Assembly: GCA_965117025.1 (NCBI GenBank)
Contig: OZ220746.1
Coordinates: 2,480,001 to 2,544,000 of the forward strand
Direction of reading: 5' to 3'
DNA length: 64,000 nucleotides
From: VXPQ01 sp965117025
Lineage (GTDB): Bacteria; Bacteroidota; Rhodothermia; Rhodothermales; VXPQ01
Shown here: piece by piece, positions 53,975 through 63,600 of the stretch
Layout: each line of letters starts with the position of its first letter
Numbering within the stretch: position 1 is the stretch's first letter
Position numbers and translations under genes: made by a program
The notes under the pieces: generated by a model
What the model was told of the DNA's origin: nothing
The model's database searches: none
What the model saw: the letters and a program-made list of their open reading frames with translations, nothing else

Positions 53975-55648
53975 ATGACCCCCATTGACTGGATTATCGT
54001 ATTTGCCTATTTCATGGTGCTTGTCTGGATCGTGTGGTGGTCTGCACGCAGAACGAGCACTACCGAAGATTACTTTCTTGCGGGTCGTAATGTGGGATGG
54101 GCCGTGGTGGGGGCGTCGCTTTTTGCCTCGAATATCGGATCCGAGCATATTGTGGGGCTTGCGGGCAGTGGTGCGCTGAACGGGATGGCGCAGGCGCACT
54201 GGGAGTTGCATGCGTGGATCATGATGTTGCTGGCCTGGGTGTTCGTATCGTTCTACTACCGCTCCGGCGTGTTCACCATGCCGGAGTTTCTGGAACGCCG
54301 GTTTGATGCCCGGTCCCGCTGGATTCTTTCGATCGTTTCTCTGGTCGCCTATGTGTTCACCAAGGTGTCCGTCACGGTGTACGCCGGCGCGCTCGTTTTC
54401 CGGACGCTTCTGCCCGACACATTCGGAACGCCGGACAACGCGTTCTGGGTCGGCGCCTTCGTTACGGTGGTGCTGACAGGGATTTACACCATTTTCGGCG
54501 GCCTGCGCGCCGTCGTGTACACGGAAGTGCTGCAAACGGCGCTTCTGCTCATGGGCTCGGCGTTCATTACCATGTTCGGGTTGTCCGAACTCGGGGGGTG
54601 GAACGAGTTGCGGGCCGTCGTGGGCGAAAACGCCGAACAATTTGCGCTCTGGCGCCCCAATACCGATCCGAATTTTCCGTGGCTGGCGGTGATGATCGCC
54701 TCGCCTGTTGTCGGGGTCTGGTACTGGTGTACCGACCAGTATATCATCCAGCGCACCCTGGCGGCCCGGTCGCTGACGGATGCGCGCCGCGGAGCCATTT
54801 TCGGAGGGTTTCTGAAGGTGTGGCCCGTATTCATCTTTCTCGTGCCGGGCATGATCGGGTATGCGCTTCACTCACAGGGGCTGCTTAACATCCCGGTGTC
54901 CGCCGAGGGCAATCTCATGGGCGATATGGTGTTTCCCACAATGGTGGCGGAACTGCTTCCGGCGGGGCTGCGGGGGCTTGTGGTGGGCGGCTTGCTGTCC
55001 GCGCTGATGAGTTCGCTGTCGTCCCTGTTTAATTCGTGCGCCACGCTCTTCACCGTCGATATCTATGAGAAACTGCGCCCGAATGCGTCCGAGGCCCGGC
55101 TCGTTCGGGTCGGCCGGATCGCCACCGGCGTGGTGGTGGCCTTTGGCATCTTGTGGATTCCGATCATGAAAGTCATCTCGGAAAACAACGAGGGCCTCTA
55201 TGACTACCTGCAGAACGTGCAGAGTTTTCTGGCGCCGCCCATTACCGCTGTGTTTGTGCTGGGCATTTTCTTCAAGCGCATCAACGGCCACGGGGCGTTC
55301 TGGGGCTTGCTCGTCGGGTTCGTACTGGGCATGCTGAAACTTACGCTCCAGACACTGGTGCAGAGCGGTGTGATGGAGCCGACAGGCATTCTGGGGGCGA
55401 TCGGCGCTTTCAACGGGTATTATTTCTCCGGGGTGCTCTTTCTCATAAGCGTCGTGCTTGTCGTGGCGCTGTCCTGGGCGAAGGACGCTGATCCGCTGAG
55501 CAAACTGAAAGGCCTGACCTGGGGGACGCTCAGTTCCGAGGAACAACTCGAAACCCGTTCTTCCTGGGGCTGGTTCGATGTAGCGGGCACGGTGGTCGTG
55601 CTGGGGCTGGTGCTCTGCATCTACCTGTATTTCAGTTTCTGGCTGTAA
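53975..55648 (+). CDS. Sodium:solute symporter (SSS family), copy 1
   Basis: 557 residues, 13 or so membrane helices. Family stretches: WWSARRTSTTEDYFLAGRNV, GASLFASNIGSEHIVGLAGS, FYYRSGVFTMPEFLERRFDA, WCTDQYIIQRTLAARS, and LRGLVVGGLLSALMSSLSS. It probably imports a monosaccharide or sugar acid with Na+. The next gene is a near-identical tandem copy. Start ATG 53975 gives MTPIDWIIVFAYFM. It follows the isomerase gene by 19 bp. Confidence 0.92.
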   Translation: MTPIDWIIVFAYFMVLVWIVWWSARRTSTTEDYFLAGRNVGWAVVGASLFASNIGSEHIVGLAGSGALNGMAQAHWELHAWIMMLLAWVFVSFYYRSGVFTMPEFLERRFDARSRWILSIVSLVAYVFTKVSVTVYAGALVFRTLLPDTFGTPDNAFWVGAFVTVVLTGIYTIFGGLRAVVYTEVLQTALLLMGSAFITMFGLSELGGWNELRAVVGENAEQFALWRPNTDPNFPWLAVMIASPVVGVWYWCTDQYIIQRTLAARSLTDARRGAIFGGFLKVWPVFIFLVPGMIGYALHSQGLLNIPVSAEGNLMGDMVFPTMVAELLPAGLRGLVVGGLLSALMSSLSSLFNSCATLFTVDIYEKLRPNASEARLVRVGRIATGVVVAFGILWIPIMKVISENNEGLYDYLQNVQSFLAPPITAVFVLGIFFKRINGHGAFWGLLVGFVLGMLKLTLQTLVQSGVMEPTGILGAIGAFNGYYFSGVLFLISVVLVVALSWAKDADPLSKLKGLTWGTLSSEEQLETRSSWGWFDVAGTVVVLGLVLCIYLYFSFWL

Positions 55649-55650
55649 GT

Positions 55651-55707
55651 GCGGCCATGCGCGCACCCGTCGCCGAAGCCGTACGCGAAGCGTATCATCA
55701 CGCATAA
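55651..55707 (+). pseudogene. Relic of the isomerase gene 3' end between the two symporters
   Basis: In frame it reads AAMRAPVAEAVREAYHHA and then TAA. Aligned with the isomerase end (ATRARVAGAVGEAL...VNHHA) it matches with one internal deletion of about eight codons. The bases after it up to the second symporter also match those after the isomerase stop. It marks the left boundary of the segment that was duplicated. Confidence 0.75.
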
Positions 55708-55725
55708 GAGAACCATGACGAAATC

Positions 55726-57399
55726 ATGACCCCCATTGACTGGATTATTGTCTTTGGCTACTTCATGCTGCTCGTCTGGATTGTGTGGTGGTCCGCACGC
55801 AGGACGAAGACCTCCGAGGATTACTTTCTTGCCGGGCGTAATGTCGGATGGGCCGTGGTGGGGGCCTCGCTTTTTGCCTCGAATATCGGATCCGAGCATA
55901 TTGTGGGGCTTGCGGGCAGTGGTGCGCTGAATGGAATGGCTCTGGCGCACTGGGAATTGCATGCGTGGGTCATGATTGTGCTGGGGTGGGTATTCGTGTC
56001 GTTCTACTACCGTTCCGGCGTCTTCACCATGCCGGAGTTTCTGGAACGTCGGTTCGATGCCCGATCCCGCTGGATTCTTTCGATCATGTCTCTGGTCGCC
56101 TATGTGTTCACGAAGGTGTCCGTCACGGTGTACGCCGGCGCCCTCGTTTTCCGGACGCTCCTGCCCGACACGTTCGGGACGCCGGACAATGCGTTCTGGG
56201 TCGGCGCCTTCGCCACGGTGGTACTGACAGGGATTTACACCATTTTCGGCGGTCTTCGCGCCGTCGTGTATACGGAAGTGCTGCAAACGGTGCTTCTACT
56301 CATGGGATCGGCGTTCATTACCATGTTCGGGTTGTCCGAATTGGGGGGATGGAACGAGATGCGGACCATTGTGGGTGAAAACGCCGAACGCTTTGCACTC
56401 TGGCGCCCCATTTCCGATCCGAATTTCCCGTGGCTGGCGATTATGATCGCCTCGCCCCTTGCAGGCATCTGGTACTGGTGTACCGACCAGTATATCGTCC
56501 AGCGCACCCTGGCGGCCCGATCGCTGACGGATGCGCGCCGCGGAGCCATTTTCGGAGGATTTCTGAAGGTGTGGCCCGTATTCATCTTTCTTGTGCCGGG
56601 CATGATCGGATATGCGCTTCACGAACAGGGTCTGCTCGCCATCCCGGTGTCCGCCGAGGGCAATCTCATGGGCGATATGGTGTTTCCCACGATGGTGGCG
56701 GAGTTGCTCCCGGCGGGTCTGCGGGGCCTTGTGGTAGGCGGCTTGCTGTCCGCGTTAATGAGTTCGCTGTCGTCCCTCTTCAATTCGTGCGCCACGCTCT
56801 TTACCATGGATATCTACGAGAAACTGCGCCCGAACGCGTCCGAGACGCGGCTCGTTCGGGTCGGCCGGATCGCCACCGGCGTAGTGGTGGGTTTTGGCAT
56901 CCTGTGGATTCCGATCATGAAGGTGGTTTCGGAAAACAACGAGGGGCTCTACCACTACATCCAGAACATGCAGAGTTTTCTGACGCCGCCCATTGTCGCC
57001 GTTTTTCTCCTGGGCATTTTCTTCAAGCGCATCAACGGCCACGGGGCATTCTGGGGCCTGGTCGTCGGATTCGGGTTGGGTATGCTGAAGCTTACGCTCC
57101 AAACACTGGTCCAGAGCGGTGTGATGGAGCCGACGGGCATGCTGGGGGCGATCGGCACCTTCAACGCGTATTATTTCGCCGGTGTACTCTTCCTCACAAG
57201 CGCCGTGCTCATCATTGCACTGTCCTATGCGAAAGACGCCGATCCACTGAGTAAACTGAAAGGCTTGTCGCGGGGGACGCTCACCCCCGAGGAAAAGATC
57301 GAAATCCGTTCTTCCTGGGGCTGGTTCGATGTAGCGGGTACCGTGCTGGTGCTGGGGCTGGTGCTCTGCATCTACCTCTATTTCAGTTTCTGGGTGTAA
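55726..57399 (+). CDS. Sodium:solute symporter (SSS family), copy 2
   Basis: 557 residues, the same length as copy 1 and about 90% identical by eye. Differences are scattered, for instance FGYFMLLVW for FAYFMVLVW, MIVLGWVF for MMLLAWVF, and PLAGIWYW for PVVGVWYW. Several lie at or near membrane segments and might tune specificity. Membership and topology as for copy 1. Start ATG 55726. It is followed by a DUF89 gene 14 bp later. Confidence 0.92.
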   Translation: MTPIDWIIVFGYFMLLVWIVWWSARRTKTSEDYFLAGRNVGWAVVGASLFASNIGSEHIVGLAGSGALNGMALAHWELHAWVMIVLGWVFVSFYYRSGVFTMPEFLERRFDARSRWILSIMSLVAYVFTKVSVTVYAGALVFRTLLPDTFGTPDNAFWVGAFATVVLTGIYTIFGGLRAVVYTEVLQTVLLLMGSAFITMFGLSELGGWNEMRTIVGENAERFALWRPISDPNFPWLAIMIASPLAGIWYWCTDQYIVQRTLAARSLTDARRGAIFGGFLKVWPVFIFLVPGMIGYALHEQGLLAIPVSAEGNLMGDMVFPTMVAELLPAGLRGLVVGGLLSALMSSLSSLFNSCATLFTMDIYEKLRPNASETRLVRVGRIATGVVVGFGILWIPIMKVVSENNEGLYHYIQNMQSFLTPPIVAVFLLGIFFKRINGHGAFWGLVVGFGLGMLKLTLQTLVQSGVMEPTGMLGAIGTFNAYYFAGVLFLTSAVLIIALSYAKDADPLSKLKGLSRGTLTPEEKIEIRSSWGWFDVAGTVLVLGLVLCIYLYFSFWV

Positions 57400-57412
57400 G
57401 TACGGGCACGCC

Positions 57413-58615
57413 ATGCAACGAAACGATCTACCTCTCCCGGTGCGGACCGACATGAGCAATGCATTTGCGCATCGCTCCATGGGGGTGCGGGTACCCTCGA
57501 TCATCGACGACACGATCACCCGGAATGCATACGCAGATCCTGTGGCCGGCGCGTTGAAGCGGCTCCGGGACGAAGTGGCCGGGAACGCCCCGCTGCGCCT
57601 TTTCGAAGCCCCGGCTCCTGATCATGCATTGTGGCTGCCCCGGTACGCACAACACGAGGGGGAGACCTGGCTGGGCACGGAGTGGTTGTTTGCGGAAATG
57701 CTTGTGTACCGCCTCATCGTCGAGGCGTCCGGGTTTCTCGAATCGGGCAGAGATCCGTTTGCGCCCTTCAAGCAGGAAGAAATGGCTTCCGAGGCGTTGT
57801 GGAGTACCCTCGAAGAAGTGCTGGCTTTCGAAGGGCCGCTGCCGGAGCGCCTTGCGCGTATGCTGAAGGCCATGTTGTGGGGCAATCGCATCGACCTGAG
57901 CATCATGACCGTGGCCGCGCAGGGCGTGCATGCGACCGACGAACACCTCCTGACGGACCGTTCGGAAGAGATCGTGGCGGGATTGCTGGGACGCCCTCCG
58001 GGTTCCGTGCATATCATTATGGACAATGCGGGGACCGAGGAGGCGATGGATCTGGCGTGGACCGATCTGCTCCTTTCGGGGGGGGTGGCTACGGAGATTG
58101 TGCTCCACGTGAAAATGCTGCCCGTTCTGGTGAGCGATGTGATTCCCGCAGACCTTCACGACATGCTGCGGGCCATGACGGCCCGGGGAGGGGCCGCCGC
58201 CGGTCTTTCCGCCCGTCTTTCCAGGTACATGCAGGAAGGTCGTCTTCGCATGGAGGCGGATTATTTCTGGAACACGGACGGACGGTTTTGGGAATTGCCG
58301 TCCCATATAGCGCATGCTCTCGGAGGGGCGACGCTGGCGATCAGCAAGGGCGACGCCAATTACCGGCGGGCGACGAACGACGCGATCTGGCCGCTCGAAA
58401 CGCGCATGAGTGAAGCGCTGGGGCCTTTTCCTGCTCCGCTGGCGCTTCTTCGCACGCTCAAAAGCGATACGCTCGTGGAGGTCCCGCCGGAGCGGGCCGC
58501 CGAACTGGAGGTCGAGCATCCGCAATGGCGGGCCAACGGGACCTATGGCGTAATGCAATACGCTGCGGGTCAAGAGCACCCTGTTTTCGATGAAGAAGGT
58601 TCTACCTATGCATAG
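57413..58615 (+). CDS. DUF89/ARMT1-type damage-control phosphatase-like protein
   Basis: 400 residues. The family metal-binding parts are visible: HIIMDNAGTEEAMDLAWTD (the DNAGxE motif), VLHVKMLPVLVSDVI, and ISKGDANYRRATND (the KGDxNYR motif). DUF89 enzymes are metal-dependent phosphatases that remove damaged or excess sugar phosphates. Here the gene sits in a sugar-uptake locus, which suits that role. Start ATG 57413 (MQRNDLPLPV) is likely, but ATG 57452 is possible. The stop overlaps the next start by eight bases. Confidence 0.82.
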   Translation: MQRNDLPLPVRTDMSNAFAHRSMGVRVPSIIDDTITRNAYADPVAGALKRLRDEVAGNAPLRLFEAPAPDHALWLPRYAQHEGETWLGTEWLFAEMLVYRLIVEASGFLESGRDPFAPFKQEEMASEALWSTLEEVLAFEGPLPERLARMLKAMLWGNRIDLSIMTVAAQGVHATDEHLLTDRSEEIVAGLLGRPPGSVHIIMDNAGTEEAMDLAWTDLLLSGGVATEIVLHVKMLPVLVSDVIPADLHDMLRAMTARGGAAAGLSARLSRYMQEGRLRMEADYFWNTDGRFWELPSHIAHALGGATLAISKGDANYRRATNDAIWPLETRMSEALGPFPAPLALLRTLKSDTLVEVPPERAAELEVEHPQWRANGTYGVMQYAAGQEHPVFDEEGSTYA

Positions 58616-59789
58616 CCATCGCCATCCATTTCTTGTCGCCTGTATTCTGTTATTCGGTCTGGCTTCCTGTACGCAGCAAGGCGAAGACATACCCGCTGCA
58701 GAGGGAGCGGCCGTCCCTCGCGGGTTTACGATTCCGCTGATCGATCTGGCCGACGAGACGCACCGGCAGGTGGTGGTCGACAAAGAAGAAGAACAGTACC
58801 TCGGCCACCCGACGACGGTCCTGCTCGAAGATAACCGGACCATTATCACGGTCTATCCGAAAGGGCACGGCGGCGGCGCCATCGTAATGAAACAGAGCAC
58901 CGACGGCGGCCTTACCTGGAGCGACCGCCTTCCGGTGCCCGACAGCTGGGCCACTTCCCGCGAGGTCCCTACGATCCATCGCGTCGTCGATCCGGCCGGC
59001 GTCAAGCGGCTGATCCTGTTCTCGGGTCTCCATCCGATCCGCATGGCTGTTTCCGAAGACGACGGGACCACCTGGAGCGAACTTGAACCCATTGGCGACT
59101 TCGGCGGCATCGTTACCATGGGGTCGGTCGAGCGGCTGAAGAATGGGGAGTACATGGCGCTTTTTCACGACGACGGGCGTTTCATCGGCCCGGAAGATCA
59201 GGAGCAGGATCCGCCCGTCTTCCACGTCTACAAAACGCTCTCTCAAGACGGCGGCCTGACGTGGTCGGCGCCGGAAGTCATCGCTACGCATCCGACGGCG
59301 CATTTGTGCGAGCCCGGCCTCGTCCGCTCACCCGACGGCAACCAGATCGCTTTGTTGCTGCGCGAAAACAGCCGCACCCTGAATTCCTTCATCATGTTTT
59401 CCGACGATGAAGGCCAGACCTGGAGTACGCCCCGCGAGGCGCCGGGCGCGCTCACCGGCGACCGGCATACGGCCAGGTATGGCCCCGATGGCCGCCTCTT
59501 CATCTCCTTCCGCGACACGGCGCACGAAACTCCGACACAGGGCGACTGGGTCGGCTGGGTAGGTACCTACGAAGACCTTGTCGAGGGGCGCGAAGGCCAG
59601 TACCGCGTGCGTCTTATGGACAACAAGCACCAGTGGGATACCGCCTATCCCGGCGTGGAGGTTCTTCCCGACGGCGTGTTTGTCGTCACGACCTACGGTC
59701 ACTGGGACGAAGGCGAGGAACCCTATATCGTCAGCGTCCGCTTTACGCTCGACGAACTGGACGATAAAGCGGAGGCGATGCAGGGATAG
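58608..59789 (+). CDS. BNR/sialidase-like exported lipoprotein
   Basis: 393 residues. Lipobox LFGLASC (Cys 21) is followed by a six-bladed propeller-like region with four Asp boxes: STDGGLTWSD, SEDDGTTWSE, SQDGGLTWSA and SDDEGQTWST. Arg residues at SREVPTIHRV and ARYGPDGRLFISFRD might belong to an Arg triad, but I cannot confirm catalysis. It is probably surface- or periplasm-exposed and may release or bind sugar from glycans. Start: AGAAGG seven bases upstream favours ATG 58608 over 58590. Confidence 0.8.
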   Translation: MHSHRHPFLVACILLFGLASCTQQGEDIPAAEGAAVPRGFTIPLIDLADETHRQVVVDKEEEQYLGHPTTVLLEDNRTIITVYPKGHGGGAIVMKQSTDGGLTWSDRLPVPDSWATSREVPTIHRVVDPAGVKRLILFSGLHPIRMAVSEDDGTTWSELEPIGDFGGIVTMGSVERLKNGEYMALFHDDGRFIGPEDQEQDPPVFHVYKTLSQDGGLTWSAPEVIATHPTAHLCEPGLVRSPDGNQIALLLRENSRTLNSFIMFSDDEGQTWSTPREAPGALTGDRHTARYGPDGRLFISFRDTAHETPTQGDWVGWVGTYEDLVEGREGQYRVRLMDNKHQWDTAYPGVEVLPDGVFVVTTYGHWDEGEEPYIVSVRFTLDELDDKAEAMQG

Positions 59790-59951
59790 GTTTATTCGTT
59801 GGTTCATGGCTGCACCCCGCCGGCCATTTACGAGGTGGGTGGAATCCGGTGCGTCGTGATTGCGGTTGAAGGCGGGGGAAAGACCGGGTACCGTTGCAGG
59901 CGACAGCCTCTGGTGTTCTCCCTTACCGAATAGCTACACGCTCAGAAATCC

Positions 59952-60497
59952 ATGCCGAACAAACACAAGGTATTTGTCATGATCGTTCCTTTCATGCTGG
60001 CGTTTTCCGCCGCAACCGCTTCCGCGCAGGATCAGGACTACGACCCGGAGGCGCGCCTCGCCGAACTGGGCATTACGCTGCGCAAGGCGTCCTCGCCTGT
60101 GGCCAATTACGTCAACGCCGTGCAAACGGGGAATCTGCTGTACCTGTCCGGAAAAGGGCCGCTGCGTCCCGACGGGACATTGGTGACCGGAAAAGTCGGC
60201 GCGGACCTCTCTGTCGAGGAAGGATACGAGGCGGCCCGGCTGACGGGAATCCAGTTGATCGCTACCATGAAGGACGAACTCGGGGAGCTAAGCCGCGTCC
60301 GGCGCATCGTCAAGGCGCTGGGCATGGTGAACGCTGCCCCGGACTTCGGGGCGCATCCTGCGGTCATCAACGGATTCTCGGACCTGATGGTGGAAGTTTT
60401 CGGTGACAGGGGCCGTCATGCCCGGTCCGCTATCGGTATGGGCTCGCTGCCGGATAACATTGCCGTGGAGATCGAGGTGATTGTGGAGGTGGAGTAA
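59952..60497 (+). CDS. Exported RidA-family (YjgF/YER057c) protein
   Basis: 181 residues. A signal peptide (MPNKHKVFVMIVPFMLAFSAATASAQ) precedes a RidA domain: VQTGNLLYLSGKGPLRPDG, LTGIQLIATMKDELGELSRV, INGFSDLMVEVFGDRGRHARS with the conserved GxxxHARxAxG, and AVEIEVIVEVE. RidA enzymes deaminate reactive enamines and imines. An exported copy is uncommon and may act on periplasmic metabolites. It lies downstream of the sugar locus, 162 bp from the previous gene, and its co-transcription is unproven. Confidence 0.83.
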   Translation: MPNKHKVFVMIVPFMLAFSAATASAQDQDYDPEARLAELGITLRKASSPVANYVNAVQTGNLLYLSGKGPLRPDGTLVTGKVGADLSVEEGYEAARLTGIQLIATMKDELGELSRVRRIVKALGMVNAAPDFGAHPAVINGFSDLMVEVFGDRGRHARSAIGMGSLPDNIAVEIEVIVEVE

Positions 60498-60569
60498 GGA
60501 GACAACTCCCTCATTTCCAGCACAAATCCCCGCGTGCGTCCGCGGTAAAGCCCGCCCCTTTGTGCCCGA

Positions 60570-60662
60570 CTACTTCATAAGCGTCATTAGCCCCGTACGC
60601 ACCTGGCCCGAGACGTCCAGGCGGTAAAGGCAGGTTCCGCCGGACAAGGACATGGCATCGAT
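60570..60662 (-). pseudogene. Second type IX sorting tail, in frame directly after the stop of the neighbouring gene
   Basis: Minus-strand reading gives IDAMSLSGGTCLYRLDVSGQ, then VRTGLMTLMK and TAG. This matches the sorting tail of the propeller paralogues at 2552 and 4408 (FDAASLPSG...RTGLMTLMK). It follows the TGA of the gene at 60663 without any gap and in the same frame. No ribosome-binding site or start precedes it. It is a leftover tail or a readthrough extension. Confidence 0.75.
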
Positions 60663-63600
60663 TCACTTGACGAGCATCATGATCCGGACCATGATCCTGC
60701 CCTGCGCCTGCAACCGGTAGACGTAGGCGCCGCTGGGCAGATCGCCCGCATCGAAGCGCGTGGTATGATGGCCTGCAGGCTTCGTTTCGTCGACGAGCAC
60801 CGCCACTTCCTGCCCCAGCATGTCGTACGCGACGAGACGGACCGTACCGGCCTGCGGCAATGCATAGCGTATCGTCGTCCTTGGATTGAACGGGTTCGGA
60901 TAGTTGCCCATAAGCATGACTTCATCGGGCAATTCTTCTTCGTCTTCGCTGGCCGTCGCCATGGCCGCTGAGCCCTCCTGCTCCATCCGCCCGGACACCG
61001 AGCCGCCCGCCGGGCCCGCCACCCTCGCCGAGTCCGCGGTCGAGAGCTTGCGCCCGTCGTCCCCGCCCATGCAGATCGCGCCCGCCGCGTCGCAGTCGGT
61101 CGTCTCCGGCAGCAGGACGAAGACATCGCCGCCGCCCGACGGCTCGATGTGGATCTCGCGCAGGTCGTCGCGGCCGTCGACGCGCTTCGCCTTGCGCACC
61201 GCGCCGCCCGTCACCTCGAACGCCCCATCGTCGCGCAGCACCGTGTAGCTGGTGGGGATCTCTTCGCTGAAGAGCACCTGGAAGAAGAACGTCGTCTCGC
61301 CGTCGTGCTCTTCGGGCACGTTCCGGAACGTCGCCGTAAGCGGCGCTTCTTCTTCTTCTTCTTCTTCTTCTTCTTCTTCTTCTTCGCCATCCTCTGTGGC
61401 GCTGTCCGTCGTATCCGCAGGCATGCGCACCTTGACGATCTCCGACATCGGTCCGAGGTATCCGAGGGCGTCCTTCACGGCTCTGACGGCGTAGCCGTAG
61501 AGCACCCCCGCCGTCACCGCGCTGTCGGCAAAGGTGCGGTCGGTGATGGAGGCGTACTCCGCGTAGACCTCGGGCTCGGCTTCCCCGAGCTCGGGCCTGT
61601 GGCGCAGGATATGGTAGAGGTTGTTGCTCGGGTGCGTATCGGGATCCTGCCAGGTAAGGACGACGGCCTCCTCGGTCGCCGTGGCTTGCAGAGCATGGGG
61701 CCGGTCGTGCTGCTCGTTCGTGCCCGTCGTTGTCGAGTCGCCCGGCGCCGGCGTCCCGGCGGTGCTCTCGTCATTGTCCTCGATGGTGCCCGTCGCCGAG
61801 AGGCTGTCCGCGCCTGCGGCGAACACGGCGCGTTCGAGGTTGCTGAGCGTCAGCGTAAGCGTCTCGTCCTCCTCGGCCTCTGCGTCGTCGACGAGCGCGA
61901 CGCTTATCGTCGCGCTCGTCGCTCCGGCCGGCAGCTCGATCGTTCCGCTCTTCGCTTCGTAGTCGCTTTGCGCGGTCGCCGTAGCGTCGGCCGTCGCGTA
62001 GTCGAGCGTCACCGTCGCCGTCGTCGCCTCCGACAGGCTCACGACGAAGTCGAGCGTTGCGCCCGCGCCCTCGGTCGCCGACGGGCTATTGATCGTTACC
62101 TCGCTCGGCAGCGCCGCCTCCTCGTCGTTGTAGATGATACCGATCGCCGCGTCCCGCGACAGAAAACTCCTCGAAGGATTCAGAAGGATCATCTCGACCC
62201 CCTCGCCCGAGTCCTCGATCCTGTCGTCGACCACCGGCACCTCGATCGTCTTAAGCGTCTCGCCCGATGCAAACGTCAGCGTTCCCTCCGTGTAGGCGTA
62301 ATCGGCCGGCGTCCTCGCCGTCGTGCGGCATTGCCCGGCGGCATCGTCGAAGAAACTGCCGCTGCAGTAGCCGATCGAAGAATCCCGCGTCCTGTACTCT
62401 ACCGTCACGGGGTTTGCGCCGGGCGCCGGATCCAGCGTCACCTTGAAGTCGAGCGTCGCGCCGTGCGCCTCGTAGACCTCCGCGTCGTGGATGTAGAGCC
62501 CTCCGGCCGCGGAGCCCTGCCGGACGTTGATCTTCACCTGCAATGCGTTGTCCAGCTTCGTCCACGCCTCTTTCGCGCTGCGGTTGAAGGGCTTTTGGTA
62601 CGAAAAGCTGTCCAGGTTCCAGCCGGGGCGACTGCCGCTGTCCTCCGCGTCCGAGGCTGTTTGCGCCAGCGTCGCCGTGGTGTTTTCTATGTCCTTCGCG
62701 TCGATCACGATGGCGTAGGTCGTCTCCGCTTGCAGGTTCTCCCCCCGGTGGTGGTACGCGAAGCGCGTGTTTCCGTCGGCGGCCTGCTTGCGCTCGAACT
62801 GACCCACGAAGCGCGTCACCGCGCGCGCGGCAGCGTCCCATTCCCACAGCGCCGCGAGTATCACGTCGCCGTTCACGTCGTTGCCGTCGCCGCTGCCGGC
62901 GGTCGCGAATTTGATGTCGACGTAGTCGAGCTTGAACAAGTGGCCGTCGCTGCCGGTCGAAAACGTTTGCGCGTAGCCGTAGCCCATCTTGGTGATGTGG
63001 ACGGCGGTGACTTTTTTGCCTTCCCTGGTATAGGTTATGTCCGCGTCCATGACGAGCGAGTCCGCTTCCGTCGTCTGGCCGAGGTTGCTCAGCACGGTCG
63101 TCGTGCCGCCGTGCTGGACGGAGGATCCCCGGGGGGTCACCCGCGCGCGCACCGCTTCGCCGTCGCCGGCGGCGCTCACGGCGCGCAGCTCGAAGGTATG
63201 CAGCAAGTCGTTGGTGAGGCCACTGATCGTGTAGCTGTTGCGGTTGGCTTCGCCGATATTGCTGTCGGGGACGTCGAGCCACTCGGCGTCCGGGGTCCGG
63301 CCGCCGGTGGCGTAGCGGTACTGGTACTTCGTCACGGGAAGGCTGCCGCCGACGGGGTCGGCCCAGCTCAAGGCCGCGCTGCCGTCGCGGCCGCCCGCGG
63401 CGAAGTTGCCCGGAGGGCCGGGGGGCGGAGCGTCCCGGTCCCGGCCTGCTGCTCGGCGGCGGGGGAATGGAGCCCCGAGCCCGAGTCGTTCGCCGCCCGC
63501 ATCTGGAACGTGTAGGTCGTGTCGGCCGAGAGCCCGGTCACCAGGTAGCTGGTAAGGCTTCCGCTGTTCGCGATCGCGGTCCAGGCACCCCAGTTCGCGC

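Noticed and set aside
61149..63515. A 788-codon open frame on the plus strand
   Set aside because: It is antisense to the FN3/Calx-beta gene, is Arg/Val-rich with a 13-Phe run, and has no recognisable domain. It is a shadow of high-GC coding DNA.
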